Assembly (NCBI RefSeq): GCF_016887565.1
Contig: NZ_CP069396.1
Location: 1,701,001-1,765,000, forward strand
Origin: Archangium violaceum
Lineage (GTDB): Bacteria; Myxococcota; Myxococcia; Myxococcales; Myxococcaceae
Length of the DNA stretch: 64,000 nt
Reading direction: 5' to 3'
The position numbers and the translations under genes are program-made. Below the pieces are notes generated by a model that did not search any database, had not been told where the DNA came from, and saw nothing but the letters and a program-made list of their open reading frames with translations. Shown piece by piece: positions 53,998 through 62,497 of this stretch; positions within the stretch are counted from its first letter, which is position 1; the number at the start of each line of letters is the position of its first letter.

Positions 53998-54993
53998 TCA
54001 TCCCTTGAAGGATATGGATGAAAAGCCCTGGCCGGCCGCATTGGCGGGCATGAGCCCCATGTAGGCGAGCCGTGTCCTCTGCATCGCGCCCGCCCATTCC
54101 ATCTGGAGCTCGAGTCGCTCCTCCACACCGGTGTCGATAAGCCGCCTGCCCCGGACGATCTCGTAGTCCTTGAGGAACTCCGCGTGCTCCTGGATCCCCT
54201 GCTGAAACAACACTTCGCGACGCACGATGACATCGCGGATCGGCACCGTCTTCCAGAGTTCCATCCCCTGGCCGACCAGGGCGAGGAGGCGGGGGCGATC
54301 CTCCGGGTGCTTCAGGAGGTGGTCTCGTATGATGGCGCTGCCGACGCAAAGATGGCGGACCTCGTCGATGTTGGCGCCTCGGGCGGTCTGCGCTGCCGGC
54401 GGGTCGAGGAGCCTCCACTTGCGCTCGCTCAACTCCGACGCGGGGGCGAGCACACCCTCCACGATGACGGTCAACATCAGGACGCCGACGATGAAATCGT
54501 CCCGCCCTCCCACCGTGTCGAGGGCGAACTTCTCGAGCGGCACGAGCACGCTGTCGCGCTTGTCCCCCACGAATTCATCGATGAGCTTGGGGACGTCACT
54601 CTCCGCGATACCCAGATCGACAAGGTGACGGCGGAACACCGCGGCGTGGCGCGCCTCGTCGAGCAATTGTGTGGCGTAGAAGTCCATCGTGGCCGCGGTC
54701 GGCGCCGTGCGGACAAGATGAGTGATCGCGCGCGTGCCCATCTCCTCGGAGACGGTTCGAAAGGCGAACTCTTCCAGGATGGCGGACCGCAGCGGGCCAG
54801 GTTCAAGGAGGTATGGAGGGACGGTTGCGTCGGGCAGATGCCCATGAACCTGGCCGAGCAGCGTCCCCTGGACCACCGCCTGCAGCCAGTATTCCATGCC
54901 GCACTCGTCCGGAGTGAGCTCCAGCTTCATGGACCCTTCGAGGAGGTCGGGCGCTGCCTCCCAGTCAGTCTCGTTGCCGGTGGATATATTCAT
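53998..54993 (-). CDS. Ferritin-like diiron oxygenase
   Basis: 331 residues, helical. Candidate diiron ligands form two Glu-x2-His pairs, Glu113/His116 (DEARH) and Glu211/His214 (DEVRH), plus Glu83/84 and Glu179, the pattern of ferritin-like oxygenases such as the AurF and VlmB-type proteins. Such enzymes oxidise nitrogen centres; in the valanimycin pathway the VlmB protein (with VlmO) is linked to the azoxy step. The start at ATG 54993 (MNISTGN) has AAAGAGGTG eight bases upstream. Its stop overlaps the SDR start region. The neighbour upstream encodes a small membrane protein that may be its partner. Confidence 0.8.
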   Translation of the reverse strand: MNISTGNETDWEAAPDLLEGSMKLELTPDECGMEYWLQAVVQGTLLGQVHGHLPDATVPPYLLEPGPLRSAILEEFAFRTVSEEMGTRAITHLVRTAPTAATMDFYATQLLDEARHAAVFRRHLVDLGIAESDVPKLIDEFVGDKRDSVLVPLEKFALDTVGGRDDFIVGVLMLTVIVEGVLAPASELSERKWRLLDPPAAQTARGANIDEVRHLCVGSAIIRDHLLKHPEDRPRLLALVGQGMELWKTVPIRDVIVRREVLFQQGIQEHAEFLKDYEIVRGRRLIDTGVEERLELQMEWAGAMQRTRLAYMGLMPANAAGQGFSSISFKG

Positions 54994-55061
54994 GAAGAAA
55001 ACACCTCTTTCTTGTATCCAATGACAGGCGAGCGGTCTCCGATCGGCAGGCTCGCCGCCGT

Positions 55062-55526
55062 CTACCACCGTCCCTTTTTCTTGTACTCAGCCAGGAACCG
55101 TTGGAAGTCCTTGAAGGTTACTGGCTCGAACGAGAGCCCGAGGGGCTTGTAGATGTTGCCAAAGAGCGCTCGATCCCCGCAGAGGTGAATGGGGGCGGCG
55201 AGCATCGCCCACTCCCAGCCACCGTGAAGCACGACCCACACCAGCGTCACGACCACGTTGGTCCCGACGCTGTGGCAGGTGTTGTAAAGAAAATAAAATA
55301 TCGGGTGGATGCTGCGGTGCTCACCGGAGCGGCGCAAGTAGTAGACGTAATAGGCTGGGAGCACGCCCACCAGATCGATCCAGGCAAAGGCGATCACGAA
55401 CGGCAACCACCGCACCTCCCTCGCGTGGACCAGCACCAGCGTGCTGCAGAAGATGAGGAGGACGAGGTAATCCAGGCGCACCAGATTGTAGGTCGCTCGG
55501 GTATGAAATGTATTGTGCTTGTCCAT
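55062..55526 (-). CDS. Small polytopic membrane protein
   Basis: 154 residues with four hydrophobic segments (about 17-36, 40-62, 76-99, 103-119). Conserved-looking polar residues lie near or within the membrane (NTCHS, IHLCGDR, EHRSIHP), which suggests a metal, heme or catalytic role. No family recognised by eye. It lies between the megaenzyme and the diiron protein and is probably functionally linked to the latter; the pairing recalls VlmB with the membrane protein VlmO. The start is ATG 55526 with GGAG five bases upstream. Confidence 0.7.
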   Translation of the reverse strand: MDKHNTFHTRATYNLVRLDYLVLLIFCSTLVLVHAREVRWLPFVIAFAWIDLVGVLPAYYVYYLRRSGEHRSIHPIFYFLYNTCHSVGTNVVVTLVWVVLHGGWEWAMLAAPIHLCGDRALFGNIYKPLGLSFEPVTFKDFQRFLAEYKKKGRW

Positions 55527-55551
55527 GCGAGCTCCAATCTGAGTTTGAATC

Positions 55552-58500
55552 TCAGGGATGGCTGTTGGCGACCTTCGGGGGCCATGTCGTGCGCGTCAAG
55601 GCGGCAACCTTGAATCCATGCAGATCGGCGAGCTGGCGCATGAGCCTGAGCCCCGCCACGTCGATGTTCGCGCCGAGGCTCATGTGGGCGTACCGCTGCT
55701 CCAGGGCCAGCATCATCGTCTCGGCCATGCACGCATAGGTCAGGCCCGGATCCAGATCGAAGCTCCCGATGTCGGGCCTCCCTGGGATCTCGATCACGCC
55801 GCCGTCGATGACCAGGACGTCGGGCCGCGCCTCCTGGACCTCCCGGCCCACATTCCTCGGACGAGAGAGATCGCACACCAGCGCGTTCTGTCCCAGGTGG
55901 TGGGGCTTCACGAGGGCTGTGGTGGCGTTCGTGGCGAGGATCACGACATCCGCGAGCGGGAGGACCTCGCCCATGCCGTAGGCAACCAGGAAGAGGCCAT
56001 CACGCTCCATCTGCTCTGCCATGACCGTGAGCTCTTCTTGCGACAAGTCGGGGGACCGCAGGAGTCCTGAGGTCAGCATCCTGTGCGCCAGAGTGCCTCT
56101 GCGAAACACGACGTTGCGGCTCGCCTCGACGGCGAGGTAGCGGCACGCCTCCCCGGCGACGCGGAGGAGCTGGCTCCGGCTATGCTCCTTGCCGTGGAGC
56201 GGGTTGCCAATGAGGATCAGCAGGGAGGCGTCCTCCGCCATGAGGATCGCCGTGGCGCGTCCGATCGCGCCGGCAGCGCCGACAACAGCCACGGCCGGCG
56301 CGGTGACCTCCGGGCGCCAGGTACGCTGAGCCAGGCGCACGCCCTCCAGCGCTGACACCGCGGTGAATGTGTTGCCGGTGGTCACGGCGACGTCGCTCTC
56401 CGCCACCGTCAAGCCACCGTGGGTCACGATCGACGTGAAGGCCCCCAGCCCGACGATTCGAGCCCCGCGCCCGCGAGCGAGCTCCACGGCGCCACGCACC
56501 TCCTTCGCGGCAGCCTCGCGAGGCATCGCCATCAGCTCGTCAGCGGTGCGCCTGACGAGGATGAACTCGCCATAGGCGGAGCGCCCACTCTTCGCCACGA
56601 TCCGGGTCTCGCCCACGATCGCGGGCTTGCCCGTGCCGTGAACGATCTTGGCCGCGTTCTCCAGATCCGCGGCGCCAACCGTGGCCAGCGTGGAGTCGAA
56701 GCTGGCGTAGCTGCGCAGATCGAGTGGGTGCAGGATGAAGGCGAAGCGACCCTCGTCTGGGCGTGGCTGGATCGGCGCACGGGGCATGGTGCGCGCCATG
56801 ACCTCCGGCGCGCTTCGCGGAGCTCTGCTCAGGATCGAGCCGAGGACCCGGCCCGTGTCTCCCGTGTCGAACACCGCGAGGGCCCGCTCGAGCGCGCCGA
56901 GCACGACCTCACACTGCTGCCATGTGGCCGTGAGCGGAGGCTCGATGCGTAGGACGTCGGTGCTGTTCAGCGTCGGGGCGATGCGCACGCCCTCGACGTT
57001 GAGGAGATAGCTGGCGAAGATCGGCGCGAGGCCGCCCTCCTCGGCGGCGAGAGCGAGGATGCTCGACGGCCAGGTCCGACGATTGACGCCGAGCTGGATG
57101 CCGAGGAAATAGCCCCGCCCGCGGATCTGGCTGATCAACCTCGGATAGCGGCGCTGTAACTCGAGCAGCGCGCCCTTGAGCCGGGCTCCGTTCTCCGCGA
57201 CCTGCTTGACCAGGGCGAAGTTGTCTCGCTCCAGGAGCTCGAGCGTGGCCAGCCCCGCCTCGCAGGCCAGCGTGCCTCCAGCGAACGTGGACGAATGCTT
57301 GAGCGCGAAATCCTCGCTGTAGGCTTCCTCCGAAGAAATGCAGGCGCCTATGGGAAACAGCCCCCCGCCGAGCGCCTTGGCCAGCGCCATTACGTCCGGC
57401 TCCACGCCTTCCGCGCTGCTCGCGAAGAGCGTCCCCGTCCGGCCGAGCCCGGTCTGGACCTCGTCGAAGACCAGGAGCACCCCCGCCTCCCGGCAGAGCT
57501 TCTTGGCTGCGGCGAGATAGCCGACCGGCGGTTCGACAATGCCCCCCTCGCCTTGAATCGGCTCCACGACGAAAGCCGCATAATAGGCGGGCCTCTCCAG
57601 GAGAGCGTCCCGGAGCGCCTCGATATCCCCGAAGGGTATGCCGTGGAAGAACGGTACCGGCGCGCCGAAGTTGTGCTGGTATCTGGCGTTCCCGGTGGCG
57701 GACAGCGCGCCCAGGGTCTTGCCGTGGAAGCTGCCGGCGGTGGACAGGATCCCGAGGCGCCCCGTGTTGGTGCGGCACAGCTTGATCGCGGCCTCCACCG
57801 CCTCGGTGCCGCTGTTGGCGAACGTGACGTACCGCAGCCCCGAGGGTGCCACGCCGATGAGGCGGCGTGCCAACTCTCCCGCGGAGGCGAGCAGCGAGGG
57901 CTGGACGAAGCCGGGCTTCTCGCTCTCCCTGGCCGCGAGCAGCGCCGCCCAGAGCTCCTTCGGGTTGTGGCCAAAGGGAAGCGCGCCGTACGAGGCCACG
58001 AAATCGAGGTAGTGCCGTCCCTCCGCGTCATACAGGTCACAGCCCGAGCCGCGGACGAAGCTCTTGTCGAGCTTGAACCGCTCGAGGAGCTTGCTCAGGT
58101 ACGGATTGAGGTACTCTGTATAGGGATGCCGGCGCGCCTCGGACGGGGCGAGCTCCCGGGTGTGATGGTGAGGGCGCCCCATCGAGACCGGCTCTCCCGC
58201 CAGATGGCGGGCCATGAGATCGATCGTCGGGAACTCCCAGATTAGCGTCGCCGGGATGGGGCGATCCAGAAAGGTCTCGAGCTCTCCGGCCAGCAGGGCC
58301 GCCTCCACCGAGTCGAGCCCGAGGTCTGTGAGGCGCGATGTGCGCTCGATGTGCGTCGTCGGAAGGCCGAAGCCATGGCTCACATAATCGATGAGCCATC
58401 GCTCGATCTCCGCTGCCGTCTTGCCCGCGGTGGTCGTGCCAACCTCTTCATTCCGCGGCGCCGGCTCCCGAGCGGCGGCCCCCGTCAGCGCGCTCCGCGC

Positions 58501-60261
58501 GATCTCGCTCAGCGTTCCGGCGAGGAATCCCTCTCGGCAGGCGCCCCGCTGGATCTTCCCGCTGGACGTCTTGGGGATGGTGCCCGGCATGATGAGCACG
58601 ATGTTGTCGACCCGGATCTCGTGGACCTCGGCGATTGCTCGCTGGATCGCAAGCAGGGCCTCCTGGGTGTCCCCGTCTCCATCGACTCCCTTGGCAAGCT
58701 CCGCCACCACCACGAGCCGTTCAGACTCCGCTCCTTTCGGGTTCGTTCGTGGCTGGGATTCCAGGGAGAATGCGGCGCAGCAGCCGCGCCGGATCCGCGG
58801 ATGGCAGCTCTCCACGGTCGCCTCGATGTCCTGAGGATGGTGGTTGCGGCCACGAATGATGACGAGATCCTTGAGCCGCCCGGAGACGATGAGCTCGCCG
58901 TCGTGGAGGAACCCGAGATCTCCGCTGCGCAGGAACTTCCGCCCGTCGTGGTGCGCCGGCGTTGAAACCAGCTCGGCATGGAACGTCGCGCTCGTCTCCT
59001 CGGAGCGGCCCCAGTAGCCTCGCGCCACACTCGGGCCCGAGATCCAGATCTCGCCGATCTCGTGCTCGCCGCAAAGGGTACCGGAGTCTGGGTTGACGAC
59101 GACCACCTCGAACCCGGGGCCTGCGGCGCCGGAGCCGACGAGCTCGATGCGCTCCACTGCGTCAGGTGACACGGCGACGGCGCGCTTCTGCTCGTAGGCG
59201 GGCTTGCTGAAGGAGTGCACTCGAAAGCCAGTCTTCCTCGAGGCGCCCGTCACGAAGAGCGTAGCCTCCGCCAATCCATAGCAGGGGAAGAAAGCCTGGC
59301 GGTCGAACCCGCAGGAGCCAAACGTCTCCGCGAACACGTCGAGGGTCCGCTCGCGGATGGGCTCCGCGCCCACGAACGCCACTTCGAGACAACCGAGGTC
59401 GAGCGTGGCCCGCTGCTCCTCCGAGACCTTGCGGGAGCAAAGCTCGTACGCGAAGTTCGGTCCCCCGGTCACGGTGACGCGATGGCGCGAGATGGCGCTG
59501 AGCCAGGAAAAAGGACGGCGCATGAAGTGCATCGGAGACATCAGGACGAGCGGCGCGCCCACATAGATGGGGACGAGGATCGAGCCGATCAGCCCCATAT
59601 CGTGGTAAGGCGGCAGCCAGCTGGCGACCCGATCTTTATCGCTCATGCCGAAGCAGCGGCGCATCACCTCCAGGTTCTCCACCAGGTTGCCGTGGGTCAG
59701 CATCACCCCTCTCGGGTCGCGCGTGGTCCCGGAGGTGTACTGCAGAAACGCCAACGACGACTCCGTCAACTCAGGCCCGACGTAGCTGCGCTCCGCGCCG
59801 TCGATCGAGTCGGTGGCGACCCACTGCGGCGCGCCGAACTCGTTGTCTCCGAGGAAGAGCTGCTCCGCCATGGCCAGGATTGACGATGTCGTGAGGGCCA
59901 GCGTCGGCTGTGAGTCCTTCAGGATGGACTTGAGCCGGGGCAGGGTTCGCTCGAGGCGAGTCGGGTCGGGTGGATACACCGGCACCGCGACCAGCCCGGC
60001 ATAGAAGCAGCCAAAGAACGCGATGATATAATCCAGGCCCGCAGGATAAAGCAGGAGGGCCCGATCGCCGGGCGCGGCGAGGCCTTGCAGGATGGAAGCT
60101 GTCGCGCGCGCGCGCCGATCCAGCTCACCGTACGTGATATGCGCCTCCTGGCCGTCGCCTTCCTCGAGGAACGTGCACGCGACCCTGTCGACCTCGGTGA
60201 GGGCTCTGCGTTTGACGACATCGACCAGATTCTGCGTCGAATGAAAATCAGTCTGCATCAT
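55552..60261 (-). CDS. Tetradomain enzyme: fatty acyl-AMP ligase, ACP, class III aminotransferase, acyl-ACP reductase
   Basis: About 1569 residues in four parts. (1) Fatty acyl-AMP ligase, about 1-600, with the FLQYTSGTTRDPRGVMLTHG P-loop and QAFFPCYGLAEATLFV. (2) Acyl carrier protein, about 605-690, carrier Ser651 in LGLDSVEA. (3) Class III aminotransferase, about 700-1150: YDAEGRHYLDFVASYG, FANSGTEAVEAAIKL, VFDEVQTGLGRTG, and PLP Lys962 in LAKALGGG. (4) Acyl-ACP reductase of cyanobacterial AAR type, about 1175-1569: GLGAFTSIVTHGG, TTGNTFTAVSALEG, Rossmann VVGAAGAIGRATA, and thioester Cys1511 in YACMAETMM. Predicted sequence: fatty acid, acyl-AMP, acyl-ACP, aldehyde, primary alkylamine. The start is ATG 60261 or 60258; no good ribosome site. 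Confidence 0.9.
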   Translation of the reverse strand: MMQTDFHSTQNLVDVVKRRALTEVDRVACTFLEEGDGQEAHITYGELDRRARATASILQGLAAPGDRALLLYPAGLDYIIAFFGCFYAGLVAVPVYPPDPTRLERTLPRLKSILKDSQPTLALTTSSILAMAEQLFLGDNEFGAPQWVATDSIDGAERSYVGPELTESSLAFLQYTSGTTRDPRGVMLTHGNLVENLEVMRRCFGMSDKDRVASWLPPYHDMGLIGSILVPIYVGAPLVLMSPMHFMRRPFSWLSAISRHRVTVTGGPNFAYELCSRKVSEEQRATLDLGCLEVAFVGAEPIRERTLDVFAETFGSCGFDRQAFFPCYGLAEATLFVTGASRKTGFRVHSFSKPAYEQKRAVAVSPDAVERIELVGSGAAGPGFEVVVVNPDSGTLCGEHEIGEIWISGPSVARGYWGRSEETSATFHAELVSTPAHHDGRKFLRSGDLGFLHDGELIVSGRLKDLVIIRGRNHHPQDIEATVESCHPRIRRGCCAAFSLESQPRTNPKGAESERLVVVAELAKGVDGDGDTQEALLAIQRAIAEVHEIRVDNIVLIMPGTIPKTSSGKIQRGACREGFLAGTLSEIARSALTGAAAREPAPRNEEVGTTTAGKTAAEIERWLIDYVSHGFGLPTTHIERTSRLTDLGLDSVEAALLAGELETFLDRPIPATLIWEFPTIDLMARHLAGEPVSMGRPHHHTRELAPSEARRHPYTEYLNPYLSKLLERFKLDKSFVRGSGCDLYDAEGRHYLDFVASYGALPFGHNPKELWAALLAARESEKPGFVQPSLLASAGELARRLIGVAPSGLRYVTFANSGTEAVEAAIKLCRTNTGRLGILSTAGSFHGKTLGALSATGNARYQHNFGAPVPFFHGIPFGDIEALRDALLERPAYYAAFVVEPIQGEGGIVEPPVGYLAAAKKLCREAGVLLVFDEVQTGLGRTGTLFASSAEGVEPDVMALAKALGGGLFPIGACISSEEAYSEDFALKHSSTFAGGTLACEAGLATLELLERDNFALVKQVAENGARLKGALLELQRRYPRLISQIRGRGYFLGIQLGVNRRTWPSSILALAAEEGGLAPIFASYLLNVEGVRIAPTLNSTDVLRIEPPLTATWQQCEVVLGALERALAVFDTGDTGRVLGSILSRAPRSAPEVMARTMPRAPIQPRPDEGRFAFILHPLDLRSYASFDSTLATVGAADLENAAKIVHGTGKPAIVGETRIVAKSGRSAYGEFILVRRTADELMAMPREAAAKEVRGAVELARGRGARIVGLGAFTSIVTHGGLTVAESDVAVTTGNTFTAVSALEGVRLAQRTWRPEVTAPAVAVVGAAGAIGRATAILMAEDASLLILIGNPLHGKEHSRSQLLRVAGEACRYLAVEASRNVVFRRGTLAHRMLTSGLLRSPDLSQEELTVMAEQMERDGLFLVAYGMGEVLPLADVVILATNATTALVKPHHLGQNALVCDLSRPRNVGREVQEARPDVLVIDGGVIEIPGRPDIGSFDLDPGLTYACMAETMMLALEQRYAHMSLGANIDVAGLRLMRQLADLHGFKVAALTRTTWPPKVANSHP

Positions 60262-60356
60262 GGCCACTTGTTTCTGATCAGGCGTTTCTCATATCCAAAC
60301 AGCCATGGCTGGGCGACCTGGGGCCATCGCCGATAAATAAGAGCAGAATCGATGCT

Positions 60357-60821
60357 TTAGCCCTCAGCGCGACCGAACCGGTGCTCGACACGATCCAGGA
60401 ACTTGCCGATATCCTTCCTGACCTCGCGCGCGACGATCGGCTTGAAGAGCTTGGCCATCAGGTTGGTAATGGGCAGATCGGGGGCGAGCATCTCACGGAA
60501 GCGGATCTCGGTGTTCGGCGCGTCCAGCTGGCGCAGGATGACTTCGCCCTGGGTATCAAGATTCCCGTCGATCGTGCGCCATGTCACGTGGTCGGTGCCG
60601 TTGCCGTGGTACTCGACAGTATAGTCAGCCAGGTAGCGGATCCCCTTCTCGACCTTCTCGGTGAGGATCCAGTGCGCCCTGTTGCCCTCGAGAAGCTCAA
60701 ACCGCTCGACATCGGCGGTTTCCTCCTTGATGAGCCCGGGATCATTGAAAAACTGATAGACGTCTTTCAGCGGCGACCGAACCCGCAAGGTACGTTCCTC
60801 GGTAGCTACGATTTTCGTCAT
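60357..60821 (-). CDS. SRPBCC (START-like) lipid/polyketide cyclase-type protein
   Basis: 154 residues with the START/SRPBCC pattern: N-terminal strand, DVYQFFNDPG helix, and a long C-terminal helix (VAREVRKDIGKFLDRVEHRF). Such small proteins bind hydrophobic ligands or catalyse cyclisation and dehydration. It is the first gene of the main cluster operon, 95 bases before the megaenzyme. It could hold the alkyl-chain intermediate; function not readable. Confidence 0.75.
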   Translation of the reverse strand: MTKIVATEERTLRVRSPLKDVYQFFNDPGLIKEETADVERFELLEGNRAHWILTEKVEKGIRYLADYTVEYHGNGTDHVTWRTIDGNLDTQGEVILRQLDAPNTEIRFREMLAPDLPITNLMAKLFKPIVAREVRKDIGKFLDRVEHRFGRAEG

Positions 60822-61240
60822 GGGGTCCGTCCTCGATTCTTACTGCTGGGTTGTTGGTTGAAAACACCAGCTCCCATTCCGTGTGCGCACTCAGAGAGAG
60901 CAGGCCTCGGATGAATGTGATTGGTGAGCTGCCCATGTCCGCCCGACCCCCTCGTCGAGCCTCTCCCACGAGCGGGCGTGTGTCTGCCTGGTGACCGAGC
61001 ACCTTTATCGGCTACCAGGGCGAGCGCCTCGGCGAGGTGCGCTCGAGACGGCTCGCCGAGCTACGCGGTGACGGAAGGATGGAAGGCCTGTTGAGGGGGG
61101 CGGGCTGGAGCGCAGGGGCCCGAGGAGGGCCGCTGACAGGGGCCGCCCGAGCAGTGCGCCCGGTCGGTGGAGCCGGATCTCCGGATTCGCCCAGGGTTCG
61201 TGGGGCCACGCTATCAGGACGGCTAGTGTGCGGGCCCACG
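60822..61240. other. 419-base divergent gap at right edge of the cluster
   Basis: No convincing gene. The left part (60830-60890) is AT-richer and likely contains the cluster operon promoter. A 9-bp inverted repeat (CTCGGCGAG at 61028-61036, CTCGCCGAG at 61052-61060) may be a hairpin. No -24/-12 site was seen. Confidence 0.5.
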
Positions 61241-62497
61241 ATGCGCTTCAAGTTCGTCCACGCGGCCGATCTGCACCTGGATACTCCGTTCCGCGGCATC
61301 CCCGCGGACTCGAGTCTGTTGAGCCTCTTCCAACAGGCCACGTTCCGGGCCTTCTCGCGCGTGGTGGACCTGTGCCTGCGCGAGCACGTGGCCTTCCTGC
61401 TGCTGGCGGGAGACCTCTTCGACGCGAAGGACCGCTCGGTGCGCGCGAGGTTGGCACTGCGGCGCGAGCTGGACCGGCTGCACGTGGCTGGCATCCAGAC
61501 CTTCATCGTCCACGGGAACCATGACCCGCTGAGCGGAGACACGGGGGCGCTGGGGCTGCCGGGCTCGGTGAAGGTCTTCGGCGCCGACTGGGAGGAGGTG
61601 GAGGTGCGCCGCGAGGGGAGGGCGCTCTGCCGGGTGCAGGGCATCTCCTATCCGGAGGTGGAGGTGCGCGAGAACCTGTCGTCGCGCTTCCGGCGGACGG
61701 CACCGGACTTCACGGTGGGCCTGCTGCACGCGAACCTGGGCGGAGTGGAGGGCCATGCCAACTACGCGCCGTGCACGGTGGAGGACCTGGGGGCGCGCGG
61801 GCTGGACTACTGGGCGCTGGGCCACGTGCACACGCGGGCCGAGTACGCGCTCGCCAACGGAGCGGTAGCGGTGTACCCGGGCAACCCGCAGGGGCGGCAC
61901 GTGAACGAGCCGGGTGAGCGCGGCTGCGTGCTGGTGGAGGTGGAGGAGGGGAGGACGCGCAGGCGCTTCGTCCCGGTGGACCGGGTGCGCTGGCACCGGC
62001 TGGAGGTGCCGCTCGTGGGGCTCGGGTCACTGGATGGGCTCGTGGCGGCGGTAACGGAGCAGGTGGACGCGAGCTGCGCGCAGGAACTGGACGGGCACGT
62101 GGTGCGTCTCACGCTGACGGAGCGGGGCCCGCTGCACCGCGAGCTGTCCCGGCCGGAGGCGCTCCAGCAGTTGGAAGCGGACCTGCGCGAGCAGCTCTCG
62201 CGGCGTCACCCGCCGGTGCTGCTGGAGTCCCTGCGCGACGCGAGCCGGCCCGAGTTGGACCTCCAGACGGTGCGACTGGCGGGAGGCTTCACCGGGACGC
62301 TGCTGGCCGAGGCCGACGCCCTGGCCGCGGACCCGGAGGCGTTGGAGACGGTGTGGAAGGAGGACGCGGAACTGCGCTCGCTGCGCCAGCGCTTGTCGCG
62401 GCTGGGCGTGGACGCGCTGGAGAAACCCCGGCCGGAGTGGGTGGAGCAGGCGGGGCTGCGGGTGGTGGAGCAGCTCCACGAGGAGGACGAGACGTGA
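61241..62497 (+). CDS. SbcD/YhaO-type DNA repair metallophosphoesterase
   Basis: 418 residues. The calcineurin-like phosphoesterase core has HAADLHLDTPF, LLLAGDLFDAKD, VHGNHDPLSG and LGHVHTR, the five dimetal motifs of Mre11/SbcD exonucleases. The length and C-terminal partner-binding part fit YhaO-like proteins, which pair with a YhaN-type AAA protein; the next gene, overlapping by four bases, encodes one. ATG 61241 starts the conserved region; the frame is open upstream. Probable role: DNA end processing in repair. Confidence 0.88.
   Translation: MRFKFVHAADLHLDTPFRGIPADSSLLSLFQQATFRAFSRVVDLCLREHVAFLLLAGDLFDAKDRSVRARLALRRELDRLHVAGIQTFIVHGNHDPLSGDTGALGLPGSVKVFGADWEEVEVRREGRALCRVQGISYPEVEVRENLSSRFRRTAPDFTVGLLHANLGGVEGHANYAPCTVEDLGARGLDYWALGHVHTRAEYALANGAVAVYPGNPQGRHVNEPGERGCVLVEVEEGRTRRRFVPVDRVRWHRLEVPLVGLGSLDGLVAAVTEQVDASCAQELDGHVVRLTLTERGPLHRELSRPEALQQLEADLREQLSRRHPPVLLESLRDASRPELDLQTVRLAGGFTGTLLAEADALAADPEALETVWKEDAELRSLRQRLSRLGVDALEKPRPEWVEQAGLRVVEQLHEEDET

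Noticed and set aside
60742-61002. 86-residue minus-strand reading upstream of the SRPBCC gene
   Set aside because: No ribosome site, overlaps the SRPBCC start, and composition is unlike a protein.
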